Below, one piece after another: positions 40,601-55,600 of a stretch of 64,000 nucleotides of DNA. A program made the translations under genes and the position numbers. Each line of letters opens with the position of its first letter. Position 1 is the first letter of the stretch. The notes beneath the pieces were generated by a model. That model was given only the letters and a program-made list of their open reading frames with translations. It did not search any database and was not told where the DNA came from. Source of the stretch: Mytilus trossulus. Its lineage: Eukaryota; Mollusca; Bivalvia; Mytilida; Mytilidae. Location of the stretch: NCBI RefSeq assembly GCF_036588685.1, contig NC_086379.1, positions 74,989,727 through 75,053,726 of the forward strand, in the 5' to 3' direction.

Positions 40601-43600
40601 TTTTTGTTTTCTCTTAGAGCAATTCACTATGCTGTTCAATATTAATCCTCTCAAAAAAATGTTTGAAGAAATTTTCTTTTTATTTATGAAATTTCAAATG
40701 AGAAAAATTTAACGCAATTTTTTAATCACATCCCCCTTTCCCTTATTCCAAAACTAATCTCAATTAAAATATTCTAATGGAGTTTGCAACAATAACTACT
40801 CATTTAAATACATCATAAAATATTAAGATGTAAAAAAAACTATTTTGGACAAAGAAAGATAACTCTAATTAAAAAAAAATTTGCTATTTCACAATATTGT
40901 GAAATTAGATATTTCTTGCCATTGCACAATACTGTGCAATTGAAAAGACTTGCTATTGCACAATACTTAATATAATAATTATAGATCCTGATTTGGACCA
41001 ACTTGAAAACTGGGCCCATAATCAAAAATCTAAGTACATGTTTAGATTCAGCATATCAAAGAGGCCCAAGAATTTAATTTTTGTTAAAATCAAACTTAGT
41101 TTAATTTTGGACCCTTTGGACCTGAATGTAGGCCAATTTGAAAACGGGACCAAAAATGAAGAATCTACATACACAGTTAGATTTGGCATATCAAAGAACC
41201 CATTTATTCAATTTTTGATGAAATCAAAAAAGTTTAATTTTGGACCCAGATTTGGACCAAATTGAAAACTGGGCCAATAATCAAGAATCTAAGTACATTT
41301 TTAGATTCAACATATCAAAAAACCCAACTGATTCATTTTTTGTCAAAATCAAACTAAGTTTAATTTTGGACCCTTTAGACCTTAATGTAGACCAATTTGA
41401 AAACATGAACAAAAGTTAAGAATCTACATACACAGTTAGATTCGGCATATCAAAGAACCCGAATTATTCAATTTTGATGAAATCAAACAAAGTTTAATTT
41501 TGGACCCTTTGGGCCCCTTTTTCCTAAACTGATGGGACCAAAACTCCCAAAATCAATACCAACCTTCCTTTTATGGTCATTAACCTTGTGTTTAAATTTC
41601 ATAGATTTCTATTTACTTATACTAACGTTATGGTGCGAAAACCAAGAAAAATGCTTATTTGGGTCCCTTTTTGGCCCCTAATTCCTAAACTGTTGGGACC
41701 TAAACTCCCAAAATCAATACCAATCTTCCTTTTGTGGTCATAAACATTATGTTTAAATTTCATTGATTTCTATTTACTTAAACTAAAGTTATTGTGCGAA
41801 AACCAAGAATAATGCTTATTTGGGCCCTTTTTTGGCCCCTAATACCTAAACTGTTGAACCCAAAACTCCCAAAATCAATCCCAACCTTTCTTTTGTGGTC
41901 ATCAACCTTGTGTCAAAAGGAGTAGGTCCGGTAAGGACCGATTTTGGCCTCAAATTTCAGTTTCATCTGACGAAAGATTTTGACCACTTTTTAAACACTT
42001 AAGTGTCTATTTCATTTGTTTCAGTTATTTTTTGTTAAAGATTTTAACTCATTAAGTCTTAAAAAACGATCCGATTCAAGCTAAAATAAGAAAAATCTAC
42101 CAAATATGCAAAAAAACGTCACTTTTCAGAGGTGTTTTGTCAAAAATGAAAGTGGCCGCATCCGTGTTCATCCTCAATCTTTATATATGTCATGTATTAT
42201 CATTAAATACAACTTCCATTTTAATATTTTGGATGAACACGAATGCGGCCACTTTCGTTTTACACGGAAACCGTCGAATATTTAACTAAAATGCTTGAAT
42301 TTTGATGATTTCAGTAATTTAGCATGACTTAATGGTGCTAGTACTCAATATATGTGCATTGTATTGCCAAAAAACAGTCAATATTTATGTAGCAGAACCA
42401 TTCTACTATCCAATAGATAACTAAAAGTTTACATTTTAACAATTTTGTAAAACTGCTATATTTTGGGGCCAAAAAGGGCTCTTACCGGACCTACTCCTTT
42501 CATAGATTTCTATTAACTTAAACTAAAGTTATAGTGCGAAAACCAAGAAAATGCTTATTTGGGCCCTTTTTGGCCCCTAATTCCTAAAATGTTGGGACCA
42601 AAACTCCCAAATTCAATACTAACCTTTCTTTTATGGTCATAAACCTTGTGTTAAAATTTCATAGATTTCTATTCACTTTTACTAAAGTTAGAGTGCGAAA
42701 ACTAGAAGTATTCGGACGACGACGACGACGACGACGCCAACGTGATAGCAATATACGACGAAAATTTTTTCAAAATTTGCGGTCGTATAAAAACTATAAA
42801 TAATCTCTATTAGTGTTAAGGCCAACAGAACTACTGTCAAAGTTTATCTGATAAAACAAACTTAAGTATAATTTTTCAGAGGCCGGATCCATTGTTTTTT
42901 AAAACCTTGCTATTTTCTTTTCAAAAGTTATTATTTTTACACAGAAACCTATTCATTGAACATCAACAAACTGTATTTCTGGCAATAATGAGCATTGTTG
43001 CTTAACTATAGAATGGCCTGCAAAGTGAGGACTGTTCCATATTCTACAGTACAAATCATACATATTAAACAATTAAATTTCCCAGCTGAAGAGATGATGC
43101 TTTATCAGTATATCCTGCACTGAATCAGAAACATCTTTCTTGGCTTTCTTTTTTATTCCAAGTTCCCAGTTTCTTGATAAATTAAATGCAAACTGTGACA
43201 GAAGCCTACAATACAAACCATGTGTACTCTTTATATTATAACTCCTACTCACTTAACAATACATCTGTTGCAGTGAGTCAAATTCAATATCTTAGTTTGT
43301 CTTATAGAATATAAAGAACAATTAGTCTGAAGTCTAGGAACTAAATGTGAAATGTTTTTGTTAGATATGTTGAGGGAATGGTTAAAGCATCAAGAGCTCT
43401 TGTTTCAAGGCAATATATAAAATAACCACACTAAAATAGTATTAGGTTAATAATTAACACTGCCTGAAGAGGGGGAATATCACCATCCCCTCCCCTAACT
43501 ATTACTTGTTAAATAAGAAATTTGCAGAATTTATCTTTGTTTCAAGTAAAGAAATACTTGGCAAGAATGAAGTTAACTTCTGTCCAGTATTACAGTGAAT

Positions 43601-46600
43601 TCCAGTGAAAAAAGTATTCTTTTCACAAAATAAAACAACAGTATACCATAATACGTCCCATAAACAGGCATATAAAAACCATCACCACAAGTAAACCAAG
43701 CAACTTTTCTCCCCTTAAGTTGCAAAATATTTTTTGCAATGAAATGGGACCTACAATTTTTACCTAAAGACAGAAAAGATGACCCAATTTAGCTGACCTT
43801 ACATCTTAACCAAATGCAACATACCAAAATTGTAATAACTTATCATGAACAAAAAATTGATGATACTGTGCATTAATTGACTTGAAAAGACATCCAGAAA
43901 GTAAAACAAATTGGGTTAGTAATACAATTTGAATATTATATATTGTTTGATAAACTCGAAGAGCAGATATGATTTCATCAAATGATCATAGCATTTCAAA
44001 GGAATTTGGTTATTTAATTTGGACTGTCATCAAAAATTTCAAATGAAAAGTATTGTATAGGTAAATAAAAATAATACAAAAACTAACAATCAACAGCAGC
44101 TGAATTCATTAAGATCACCAGAAATATGCCTTCTAGTTATAATAATTCATAAGTGTGTCACAGCATGATACATGGCACGTGATCTGTTCTCATGATGCTA
44201 CCTCGTGATGCTTGCTGAAGCCAAAATGATGTCAGAATAACATTACAACACAGTAATTATGTCACGATTATTCTACATCATAACTGTCTTCACTTATGTC
44301 TCTTTTATTAATTACTTATCAAAAACACTGTAAAACAAAGCAAAGATAATCAAATTACATGATAAAACCTTATTAATTATTTACGTTTTTCATAATGTTT
44401 TTTTCTTTTAAATTACTGCAAATAATTTTACTTATGTTAAAAAAAATAAAGATTTTTTTTTTCTGTTTTGTTACATGCACCTAAAACCAAACAGGCAAAC
44501 AACATCAACTACAACATCTAACAACCATGCAGGAACATGGAACCAGTTTAATCGACAGGAAACCAGACTTACCTTAATTCACACTTGATCTGGACCCATC
44601 CTGGACTTCTCATAAATGACCAAGGATGATACCACTTTTCAACGATATCAACACAGGAACACAATGTTTCTAACCAAAGGTGTAGGACCTGTTCACTGGA
44701 AATAAATTGGAAATATTGCTAGACTTTTTACATGTGTGTTTGAAGCAAAACTTAAATTTCATTTTTTAATTCTGTTCTTTCAACTAATTAGGCTGTGTGA
44801 AGGAAATTTACATGTAGTAGATTGCTTTATATAGTGACTTTACCCACAAATTCTACTAAAATGAGTATAAAATGAAAATTAATGAATATACAAAAGTCTA
44901 TTTCAATATCTTCTGTGTATATAAATTTCTGAATGATAATGTATAAAATGAATGAGGTTAATTTTTTTATTTTTTTTTATTTTTTTTTTTAGAAGGATGC
45001 AAGATGAAACTATGAAACTGAATTTAATGGGCAATTAATATAGGCAATCTGGAATATGCCCTATTAAGGCTATTGTTTGAGCACATTTTTCTGATTTTAG
45101 ACTGTTTGGTTCCATTAACATAATTAATCTTTATCTAACAATAAATATTAAAACTATTTCATTTTTGTTTGATTGTTTTACTTCCAAATTTTATCTTGGT
45201 AAACAAAATTTGATGCAAAAGTTTTCAAAGTTGACCAAAATGCATATGTTATGGCCAATATATTCCTGGTCCTAATTTTTAGCTAAACTTACTTTAGTCC
45301 ACAACAAACCAGTGACCTAAATTTGACGTCCATCTGTGCATGACAAGCATCATGAGATACATTCACTGCTTGTACAGCCTGAAATCATACAATGGTGAAA
45401 ATATGTCCTGTCTCAATAGTACCGCAAACTTTACTTAAATTCTACAACTTTTTTTTCTGTGTCCATGTATTCAATGTATTATGGTCATTAGACTATGATC
45501 AAGTATATTATAACTTTTGTATGAAAAAGGTGTGACACAGATATTTAATTTTAGAAATTATTTGTGCTCAAAATAGAGAAAATGGTACAAGTTGCTGTTC
45601 TTCATCTTGAAGTCAGTGTAGATATGAAACATTGAGCTTTAAAAAGGAGGTTTTCTAAAAGATTTTTAATATCAGCAATTGTGTGTTTCTTGGGGGTTAA
45701 GTATTACTGACAGTTTACTGTTTTCCTAAATAATCCAATACAATGGGTGAAATACTTACTCTGTACAAAATCTCTTCTGGTGTTAAGACTTTTCCGTCAG
45801 CATCCAATCTGTAATGTAAAAGCTCAAGTTTTACAAATATGTCATCTGATTTATCACTTGTTTTAGGTAATCAATGGTTAATTAATAAAATAAATTCATA
45901 TTGTCTTTAAGGAATAAGGCATTTTCATTATTACCAGATCCAACTTGCTCAATATGCCTATTGAGTTTTGCGAGTAACTTTTTTTAGCAGTATTGGGGAG
46001 ATACCTTAAAAGGTAAATGCTTTACTCAAAGTAAATTAATAAAAAAATAAAATCAAGAATCAACCTAATATAATTATGTAAGCTAATTCAGAAAGAATAA
46101 AAATCTCCTCTAAAATACTAGGAAATGCAAATGTTTTAATTTTTAAGAAAATACACAAGGTCTCAAAGAGCAACTATAATTTTATTCAGAATATCCATTT
46201 ACCTGTATGTTTTACATAGTACTAATCTGGAGTAAACTGACTGGAAATCTTTCTCAACCTCTCTCGTTGCAGCCTGGAAAAAGAAATAAAATCATTATAG
46301 ATCAGAGGGAAATCTTTCTCAACCTCTCTTGTTGCAGCCTGGAAATATGATAGTCCATGTACAGAGTTATTTCTTACCTGTATGAAATTTAGATACCGTA
46401 GTGTAATGCATATGCATGTTGAAATGGAAAAACTTTTAATATGTTAACTTCTAACTAAAGGTGCAGGGCCAAAATATCTTCATGGAAATAAGACATGAGC
46501 TAAACCCCTACATATAAAGAAGTTCCTAGGATAGCTATATATACAGTCATAGACTGCAAATATATGTAATCCTAGTTATTCCTACATGGACACATCACAC

Positions 46601-49600
46601 CCTAAAGCCAAAAGAGGGGTTCTATTTATTAAGAATGTGCCCTTTTCAACAAAATATATTATTATTTCAAACTATCTTAAACAGTTGTTTTAGGTCAATG
46701 TTTTGTTAATTAAGTTAGAGCATCATGACCCTTAATAATCTCAACAACCTGGCTATGGACTTGCACTTTTTTCTGATTTTGACCCAAGCAAATTTTTGGT
46801 CTAACTTTTTGGGTAGGAATATCAGCATTTGATATAATGAAATAAGGATCACTTCAAATATAAAATTTTCAAGTTAAATTTCTGACTAAACGAAGACCTT
46901 GGTGTATTCAGTTTATTTCCAGATTAAAATAAGGACATCTTTCTAATTAATTTTATATTAAAAATCAAGTAATATTTGAAAAGTTAAGTTTTCAAACAGC
47001 TTACTAGGAAAGCATGGACCATTTATAGCAACATTCCTGTTACCTCTGTCCAATTTATAGGTTCAAATAACAAGATAAAACATCCTTGAGCTGCCAAATT
47101 TTATTTCATGTTAAACAAGTTTGCCAAATTACAATTCTTTTATATAAATATATATCCTGTTTGAAATTAGATAAAAAAAAAGTACATGTGCACCTGAAAT
47201 ATATCATTAAAGCATTCTTGTGTACCATTAAATTGATAAAGTATCAGTACATCAATATAAAATAATCAAACTGGTAGTATGTTTATATATCTACTTTTAA
47301 TTACCAGGTACCCATACAAATCATAAGTGTTTTTTATATTATCAAGGCCACCATAGGTAGTTATCCTATGGAGAAACTGTTTGCAGAAATGATCAGAAAA
47401 ATTATTCTATGGCAAACCAACCTCTAGAACCAACCTGTAACTAATTAGAAATACCATCTTACTTTTATTAACCTTATTTTGTTCATTCAATGTCTTTGTT
47501 ATCTGGGTTAATTGGTACCAATGTGAAAACAACATTAAAACCATTTAATATCCATTTTATTATAGGTTTATGCCATTCATATTTTCATATTAATGAATTC
47601 CATTGGCTTCTTTAACATACAATATTTAATTGGTCATGTCTTTTAACTGTAACTATATCAGCTTTCAGTAAGAAAGACTTATACATAATCTGAAAACAAC
47701 TCATGTTTAAACTGCATACTGAGTATAACCTAGAACTTTGATCTTGAAATGTAATATGTTTGTTTCCTTGTTTCAGTTGTGTTTTGTAGGGTTGCTGTCT
47801 CATTCTTGTATATCCATCATCTGGTTTGTTCATATCCAAATTGTGTGGCCAATCATCTATTATATTGAGGTCACTTCATTAATTTCACCGATATTTAATT
47901 GATGTAACCTTAAGTTAAGGTTTCTTTTCATCAGTTCATGTAGATATCCCATTGAAAAAATGCATGTTTTTAACCAAGGATAAGTAGAAATGGTCATGTG
48001 TATGCAGGAAAAAGCTACTCTCAGCTTCCAATTTCTGTACACTTTTTAAAAAAAAAAGATGAAAAAAGGAAGCAATATAAATCTTTGGATGCCTAATATT
48101 GTAACTGCTTTATCAAGTATAACTTGAATTTCACTTACATACTGAGCAGTAATTATACATTAAGATAACTTTGGTATTTTGTGGCTCCATTCATGGTTCA
48201 AACTGTGTTAAAGCCAGTTAACATTTACATGTATGGATGCTTCCTCTGGACTGACATTTTATTAAACAAGTAAACAAGTTGGTTTACTTTTACAAATTGT
48301 GACTTGGACGAGATATGTCTCATTGGCACATCTTCTTATATCTATATAGCTACATAGGCTCTGAATATAAAATAATTCCTCAAGCATGTATTAAAATATG
48401 TATTACGAAATGTACTCCACAATATTGATCATATAGAGGTAGGTACAAAACCATGACAAGAACAGTCATTTAACATCTTCTAAAACATGTATATAACTAT
48501 AGGTTAAAACTTGGCATGTAAAATTGCAGTTAATGCCTTTAATCATTAAATGGTATTTAACCTTGGTTAAATGTATTTTTCACCTGTTCAGCCAGGGATT
48601 TAACCATAAGGTCAAGGAACATCAAGGACAATGTATATTGTATTTTAGGAAACTAATTGTTTATAATCTTATCAAATTCAAGGTCGCTGACAGAATTATA
48701 TCTTAACAGAATTATACTGCACTGTCCTATCATAAGATAATCCAAACAGATTTAATCTATCAAACTGAATAAAAAAAATACTGAGTCAGCTAGTTTTTTT
48801 AATTTGTAGCAGGAAGTCGATAATTTGGGTTGAAACTTGACCAAGTTTTATTGATCGTCAATTTATAGTTTACCATCAGCATTATTTGGTATAGAAAACA
48901 GAATTAAATCAGGTATTATGGTGGCACTGATATTTCATGCTCCAAAATTGAATAACCCAGTAAAACAAAAGGGTGACCCATTTTCAACAATGAGCCAGTA
49001 TACACTGGGTTATCCCTCACCTTGTCTTGAAAACTATTTCTTGTTCATTTAAAAAAGTCTTTTGATGTTTGTTCTTAAAAAAGATGAACATTTTTTTATC
49101 TGAATAACAAAATAACATTGTTCTTAAGGTGAAACAAGTATTTTAGTTGATTTCATTTTAAACCACTAGTAATTTTTTCCTCACAACTTTTTATAGATTT
49201 TCATTCAAATACCTAATGAAACATATCAAAACTGACAAATAGGCTGAGTATAAACAGAGAATACTTGTAGTAAAGTTTTTAAAATAGAATTAAAAAAAAT
49301 ACATGTTAAGCTACACCATGAATGGCAATGTCTGTGGCAAGTAAGAATTGTAAAAGGACTACTTGTCATTATAACTGATATTGACAAAATTTCATTATAC
49401 TTAGGGCAATTAAAGATTTTGTTAATCTTGTAGAACTACTAAAGATTTTGCAAACATTCAGAAAATGTTGATGAAATTGCCTTTAGTATTCCAGTTTATA
49501 TAGACCAAAAAAAACACGGTATGAATAAATGCACTCACATACCCCATACCCTACATGGAAGGCAAAAGCTCATAATGACATCATTTTCTTCTGTAAACTT

Positions 49601-52600
49601 AAGGATATTAATCTTTGTGGTTACGATTTGAGGAAGTAATATTGGTTCTTTTTTAATTTTTCCACATGTCTTTAAGACAACTTTCAATATATTTTATCTT
49701 CTATCCTTCAATTTCATAATTGGTTGACTTAATAACCAATAGAAATTTCTTTATCATTGCATGGGACCATATATCAAAATAAGGTAGCAATCCTATTTGA
49801 TTAGTATCTGGAAAGACATTTTTGTGCACAAATTTCAGTCTTTTATTGGCAATTTTGACCTCCCCCTTGGATTTAGTGACCTCATAATCAAGAGGAGTTT
49901 TCCCTTTATAACAAAGTGACCATTTAGCAAAGAAAGGTTGCAATGTCTTATGTAGTATTTGCTTAAGCCTCCAACCACTTTTCTCAAAATTCTACTAATA
50001 TGTGACAACATATTGAATATGGGTGCAATCCAGTAAACAAGAGTGCACACACTGAAATGTCTCGCCTTCTTTACTAATCCTTGATACTATCTTTATAGAC
50101 CTAAATATAAAGCCACATAAACTCAACATTAACCAAGAAAATGAAACATTGATCAATGAACCATGAAAATGAGGTCAAGGTCAGAAGAACCATGCCAGGC
50201 AGACATGTACAGCTAACAATTCTTCAATACAACAAATATAGTTGACTTATTGCTTATAAATAAAGAAAAACAGACCAAAACACAAACACTTAAAACTTAG
50301 CAATGGACCGTGAAAATGAGGTCAAGGTCAAATAAAACCTGCGTAACCTACATATAGATCATAAAATATTTGCATACACCAAATATAGTTGACCTTATGC
50401 ATAAAGTATTAGAAAAATAGACCAAAACTAAAAAACTTAACTTTGACCACTGAACCATGAAAATGAGGTCAAGGTCAGATGACACCTGTCAGCTAGACAT
50501 GTACACCTTACAATCATTCCATACACCAATTATAGTAGACCTATTGCATATAGTATAAGAAAAACATACCAAAACACAAAAACTTTACTATAACCACTGA
50601 ACCATGAAAATGAGGTCAAGGTCAGATGACACCTGCCAGTTGGACATGTACACCTTACAGTCCTTCCATACACCGAATATACTAGACCTATTGCTTATAG
50701 TATCTGAAATATGGACTTGACCACGAAAACTTAACCTTGTTCACTGATCCATGAAATGAGGTCGAGGTCAAGTGAAAACTGTCTGACAGGCATAAGGACC
50801 TTGCAAGGTACGCACATACCAAATATAGTTATCCAATTACATATAATAAGAGAGAATTTAACATTACAAAAAATCTTAACTTTTTTTTCAAGTAGTCACT
50901 GAACCATGAAAATGAGGTCAAGGACATTGGACATGTGACTGACGGAAAGTTCGTAACATGAGGCATCTATATACACAGTATGAAGCATCCAGGTCTTCTA
51001 CCTACTAAAATATAAAGCTTTTAAGAAGTCAGCTAACACCGCCGCCGCCGGATCACTATCCCTATGTCGAGCTTTCTGCAACAAAAGTTGCAGGCTCGAC
51101 AAAAACATTTATAAGCTAACATCTAGAAAGGAAAACACATTTTAAAAACATTCAAATTTCTTTATTCAACCTTTGAGGGTAAAGTAATGCAAACAAATTT
51201 ATTTAATGTAAATGTCAAATTATGACAAGATTCATAGAGAATGTTCAATATAGTAATTGAAAATTATCCATATACTTTGAATTCTGGCGCACAATTTTAT
51301 ACCAAGATGGAAGCAGATTTTACTAATGATCAATTTTGATCTACTGAGAATATATTTATTGGATTGTACTGTAAATTGTGAATGAAAGTATTTAAAATAA
51401 TCACGTTCTTGTAGAAATTGGCAGGAATCTGTTTTAAAGAAATTGGCAGGAACCTGTTTTACAGAAATTGCAAGGAATCTGTTTTATAGAAATTGGCAGA
51501 AATCTTCTTTATAGAAATTGGCAGAAATCTTCTTTATAGATATAGGCAGAACTCTGATTGAAACTTTCAGAAGTAAAAGCGCTGCATAGCACATGCATTC
51601 ATATTTAATCTCTCAACATTTGCACAATGTCAATGTGTAATGTATTGAAAGTATTTAAAGTTTGACTTATACAGCACAATATACATATACTTTAACAAAA
51701 TATAAATAAAAGAAATAGATAAGAATCCCCCTTTTGGACAATTAATGCATAGAATGGGGACATATATTTGGAACCTCCCTTTTGGGCTGACCCCCACCCC
51801 CCTCCCCCTTTCTGATCCACCACTTAAACAGAAATTAATATTTTAATTTTACACTAATTATACAGTGAATGTGACCCTGGTGTTTAATCAAATGTTGAGG
51901 TCATTCACTGATTTATTAATTATAATGGCATTATAATCTATTAATATGTGTGCTTACATTGAGAACGATAACCTATTAAACCTTTAATACTTGTACTATA
52001 AATATGAATTGTACTTTTGTAATATAAACTTACAGTACAGATTATAATTTCCAGAAATATATTACTGAGAAACTTAGTGTTGGACGATATAAAATGTTTA
52101 ACATGAACAAAAGCCTAGGACCTAATAAAACTTGAAACACATTTAGTCTAAGGTCAACTTTGCTTTATCAATCTAAAAGCTAGAATAGGACATTGGCACT
52201 GCAGTTGCATCTATTTTAAATAATCATTCAAAATTAACAATTTTAGTAAAAATTGGGTTTGAAAAATAGAAACAAGATCTAGATCTCATTCATTGTAAAA
52301 TGTAGTCATATTATACATTGTAAGAACCTCGTGTAAGAAGGCTCCTATACCCTCAACATATAAGGGGTAAGGTTATTGTGTGACCTGTTGACATACCAGG
52401 TAGTTTACTTTTAGGTATGATTGATTAATTGATTGGCACTATTGTGCTTTTTTGTGGTTGTCAGTTTGAATAGGTGCCTGGAAAGAATCACTTAAGTTCG
52501 GTGCAAGAAAACTGAAAATCCTAGCCAATTAAGATTGGAGTCAAGCAAACCTGCAATTCCAACTTAAAACCCAAATGTAGCAGTAGCTCAACTAATTACA

Positions 52601-55600
52601 CCATTTTAGATGTGAAAAAAACTATTCCAGCAGAAGCAGATCCTGGATCTTCCTTCTTTTGAGGTGGAGGTAAAAATTTACAAACAAGAATATGTCCCCA
52701 GTGCATGGATTCCCCATCCGCACTATCATCTTCTATGTTCAGTGGACCATGAAAATGGGGGAAAGTTTCTAATTTGGCATTAAAATTAGAAATATCATAT
52801 CATAAGAAACATGTGTACTAAGTTTCAAATTGATTGGACCTCAACTTCACCAAAAACTAAATTGACCAAAATTTTTAACCTGAAGTGGGACAGAATAACG
52901 AACAGACCAGAAAACGTAATGTCCATAAATCTGGCATTAAAAAAGATACCTCGAAATTAACTAGGGGAATCCCAGGTCCACATACTGAGTTATCTTAGTA
53001 GTAAACAATACTTAAATCTATAGTACTGCAGTCCACTATCTAGATTATATCATTATTACTGTAGTAAAATGTGAATTAATTATAAAATGGTATTCAAGAG
53101 GTGTTTACTTATTTTTGTGGTCAGTTGACCCTTTGTTGACAATAACAATTATTTTGAAATACCCCTGTTTTGACATTTAAACCTATATATGACCCTGATC
53201 TAAATCTGGTGTTTATCACTTAATTATTTGTAAAATATTTTACATTTATCTGGGAATAAATAATGCTATTGTCACATGTTGATACAGTATCAGGTCATTA
53301 CAAACAATTTCTACTACTTTTAGCATGTCATTTATCAGATGATCCGTTATGTAAGCACAGATAATGATAATAATGCATATGGTGTGGTATTATCTTATAC
53401 CTTATTACATGTGGACTGATGATCTAAAACTCTCTCTCTCTCTCTCTCTCAGATGATCCGTTATGTAAGCACAGATAATGATAATAATTATCAGGTGTGG
53501 CATAATCATGATATAGCTTATTTAAGTTATTACATGTCAAATGATAATCTATCATTCCAAGATAGAATTTTTTTAAAATGTATCTTAGTGAGAAAGTCAA
53601 CTTTGTTATGAAAATAGGATAGTTTGACCTATTTAGAATTCTAAAGATTTTGTTTGAATAAACTGATGAGACCAGTAGCAAAACCCTTAGAAGATCATTA
53701 CTGGTACCTTATCAAAACATCTATAATACTAAAATTACGAGGTCCAATTTGTCAGCCGTCATCACGTAAAAACGACGATTCAAAGAATTCAACTTTATAT
53801 ATAACTAATATAGTACAAAGGTGTAGATTAAAAATTACACCACTCAAGGCCCTTTTGTTTTCCACGTAATTAATATTGCCAATAATTAAGAAGTTCCGGG
53901 TCGAGTCCGATACCGATACCAATAGTATATTCATCTGTTACCTATTACCTTATCTGTACGCTCCGCATTTGACAGGCGCTCCACCAAACAGTGTATTCAG
54001 GATATGCTATATACACGGGTCATAATCACAGGGTTGACACTACTAAATTGTTAAATTGTTACCTATTGTAGTATTTTAATCAGTAAGACTTTATAAGATA
54101 ACAATACGAATACTAAAAATAAGGCGTATAGGTACAGTTTTCAATTTGTTAGCGGGCATGACGTAAAACAGCGAATCAAAGAATTCAACTTTATTTATAA
54201 CTAAAGTAATATAGGACAATGCGGTTGATTAAAAAAAAACTCCATCTCAGGACCTTTTGTTTTTCAAATAATTAATATTACCAATAATTGATAAGTTCCA
54301 GTTAGACGGGTTCAAACAGAAAGATTTGAAAGCAGAGAAAACTGTGATAACTATCTTATAATCGGCATGACTTTATCAGATGACAATACTAATACAAAAA
54401 TAAGTCTTGCGCATAGTTATATACTTTAATTCAGTCACGGACCCGCGATATCACGGGTGTGTTCTAGTTAGTACTAATTAGGCAAATTGTTGTAAGGTTT
54501 TAGCCATATCTTCGACATATCTTCCAATAAAAATTCAATTAAAATCCAAACAGGGATAATACACACAAGATCATGAGAAATATTTTCATTTCTTTCTTTC
54601 TTTCCAAAATTTTTGGAAACTTTTTAATTATCATTTACTCTATAGGAATTCAGAATCTGCAGTTTTATGATTATCTCCAATATTAACTTTCACCAAAACT
54701 CCAAAGACAAAAACTAAAATTCCTGATAGCTAGGTAAATACAATTAAACCAAACATGTAAGCCTTTTTTGTTGACTTTATGAAATTGTGCTTGCCTTCCA
54801 TCTCAGATGCGTATGTGTTGTTTGTCTTCTCCAAAATAGTAGGCAATGAGCACTAAGGCTATGTTCATGTTTTGGTAAGGTAATCCTAAAGTCACTCATA
54901 TCAAACTTACAATATTGAACTTGACCTCCATTTTGTCATCATGACGTAATAGCAAACTATAATTTGGAAAGCTTTGGTGGAACATTTCACAAGTTAAAAA
55001 ATGGACACGAAAAGAAACATCATTTTTCAATCTCTCAAGAACCATAACTGCTGAACAATAACAGTGAAAATAGTCAATATTGAACTTGACCTCCATTTTG
55101 TCATCACTAACAACATATTAACATTTGAAAAGCTTTGGTTGAATGGTTCTGATTGGTTCATGAGTTAATGAAGACACTATTTGGTGCAGCCTACCAGCTG
55201 TACATCTCCAAATCAATAACTTTGTAAATTCAGGTTTAATAAAATTTGTAGTCATCAAATTATGTAGTAAAATCTGTGCAAAATAGATTGAACTCAGTCT
55301 CAAAATTTTCAAGAACTTGTACTACGTGCATTAACAAAATGATTTACATAGAAATTAGTAAGTCCAGGTTTGTATGGAAAATCACTTGAATCATAAATTC
55401 AAAATAGCTGATGCACAACTTCATGCCTTGAAGAGAAATCTATGCAAACTTGATCAATTCTGTAAAGTTTTAGGGCTTTGTAAATTAACAAACTGGTATA
55501 AACTGGCTGAGTCTATGTTTAAGTATGGCAAACCAAGCAGAAACTGATCTCCCTGTTTTGTATGCGGACCATAAAAATAGATCAGATTAAAAACTCAAAT

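Noticed and set aside
40993..41265. 90-codon plus frame
   Set aside because: It is made of internal repeat units of the 2.3-kb element, with no protein similarity.
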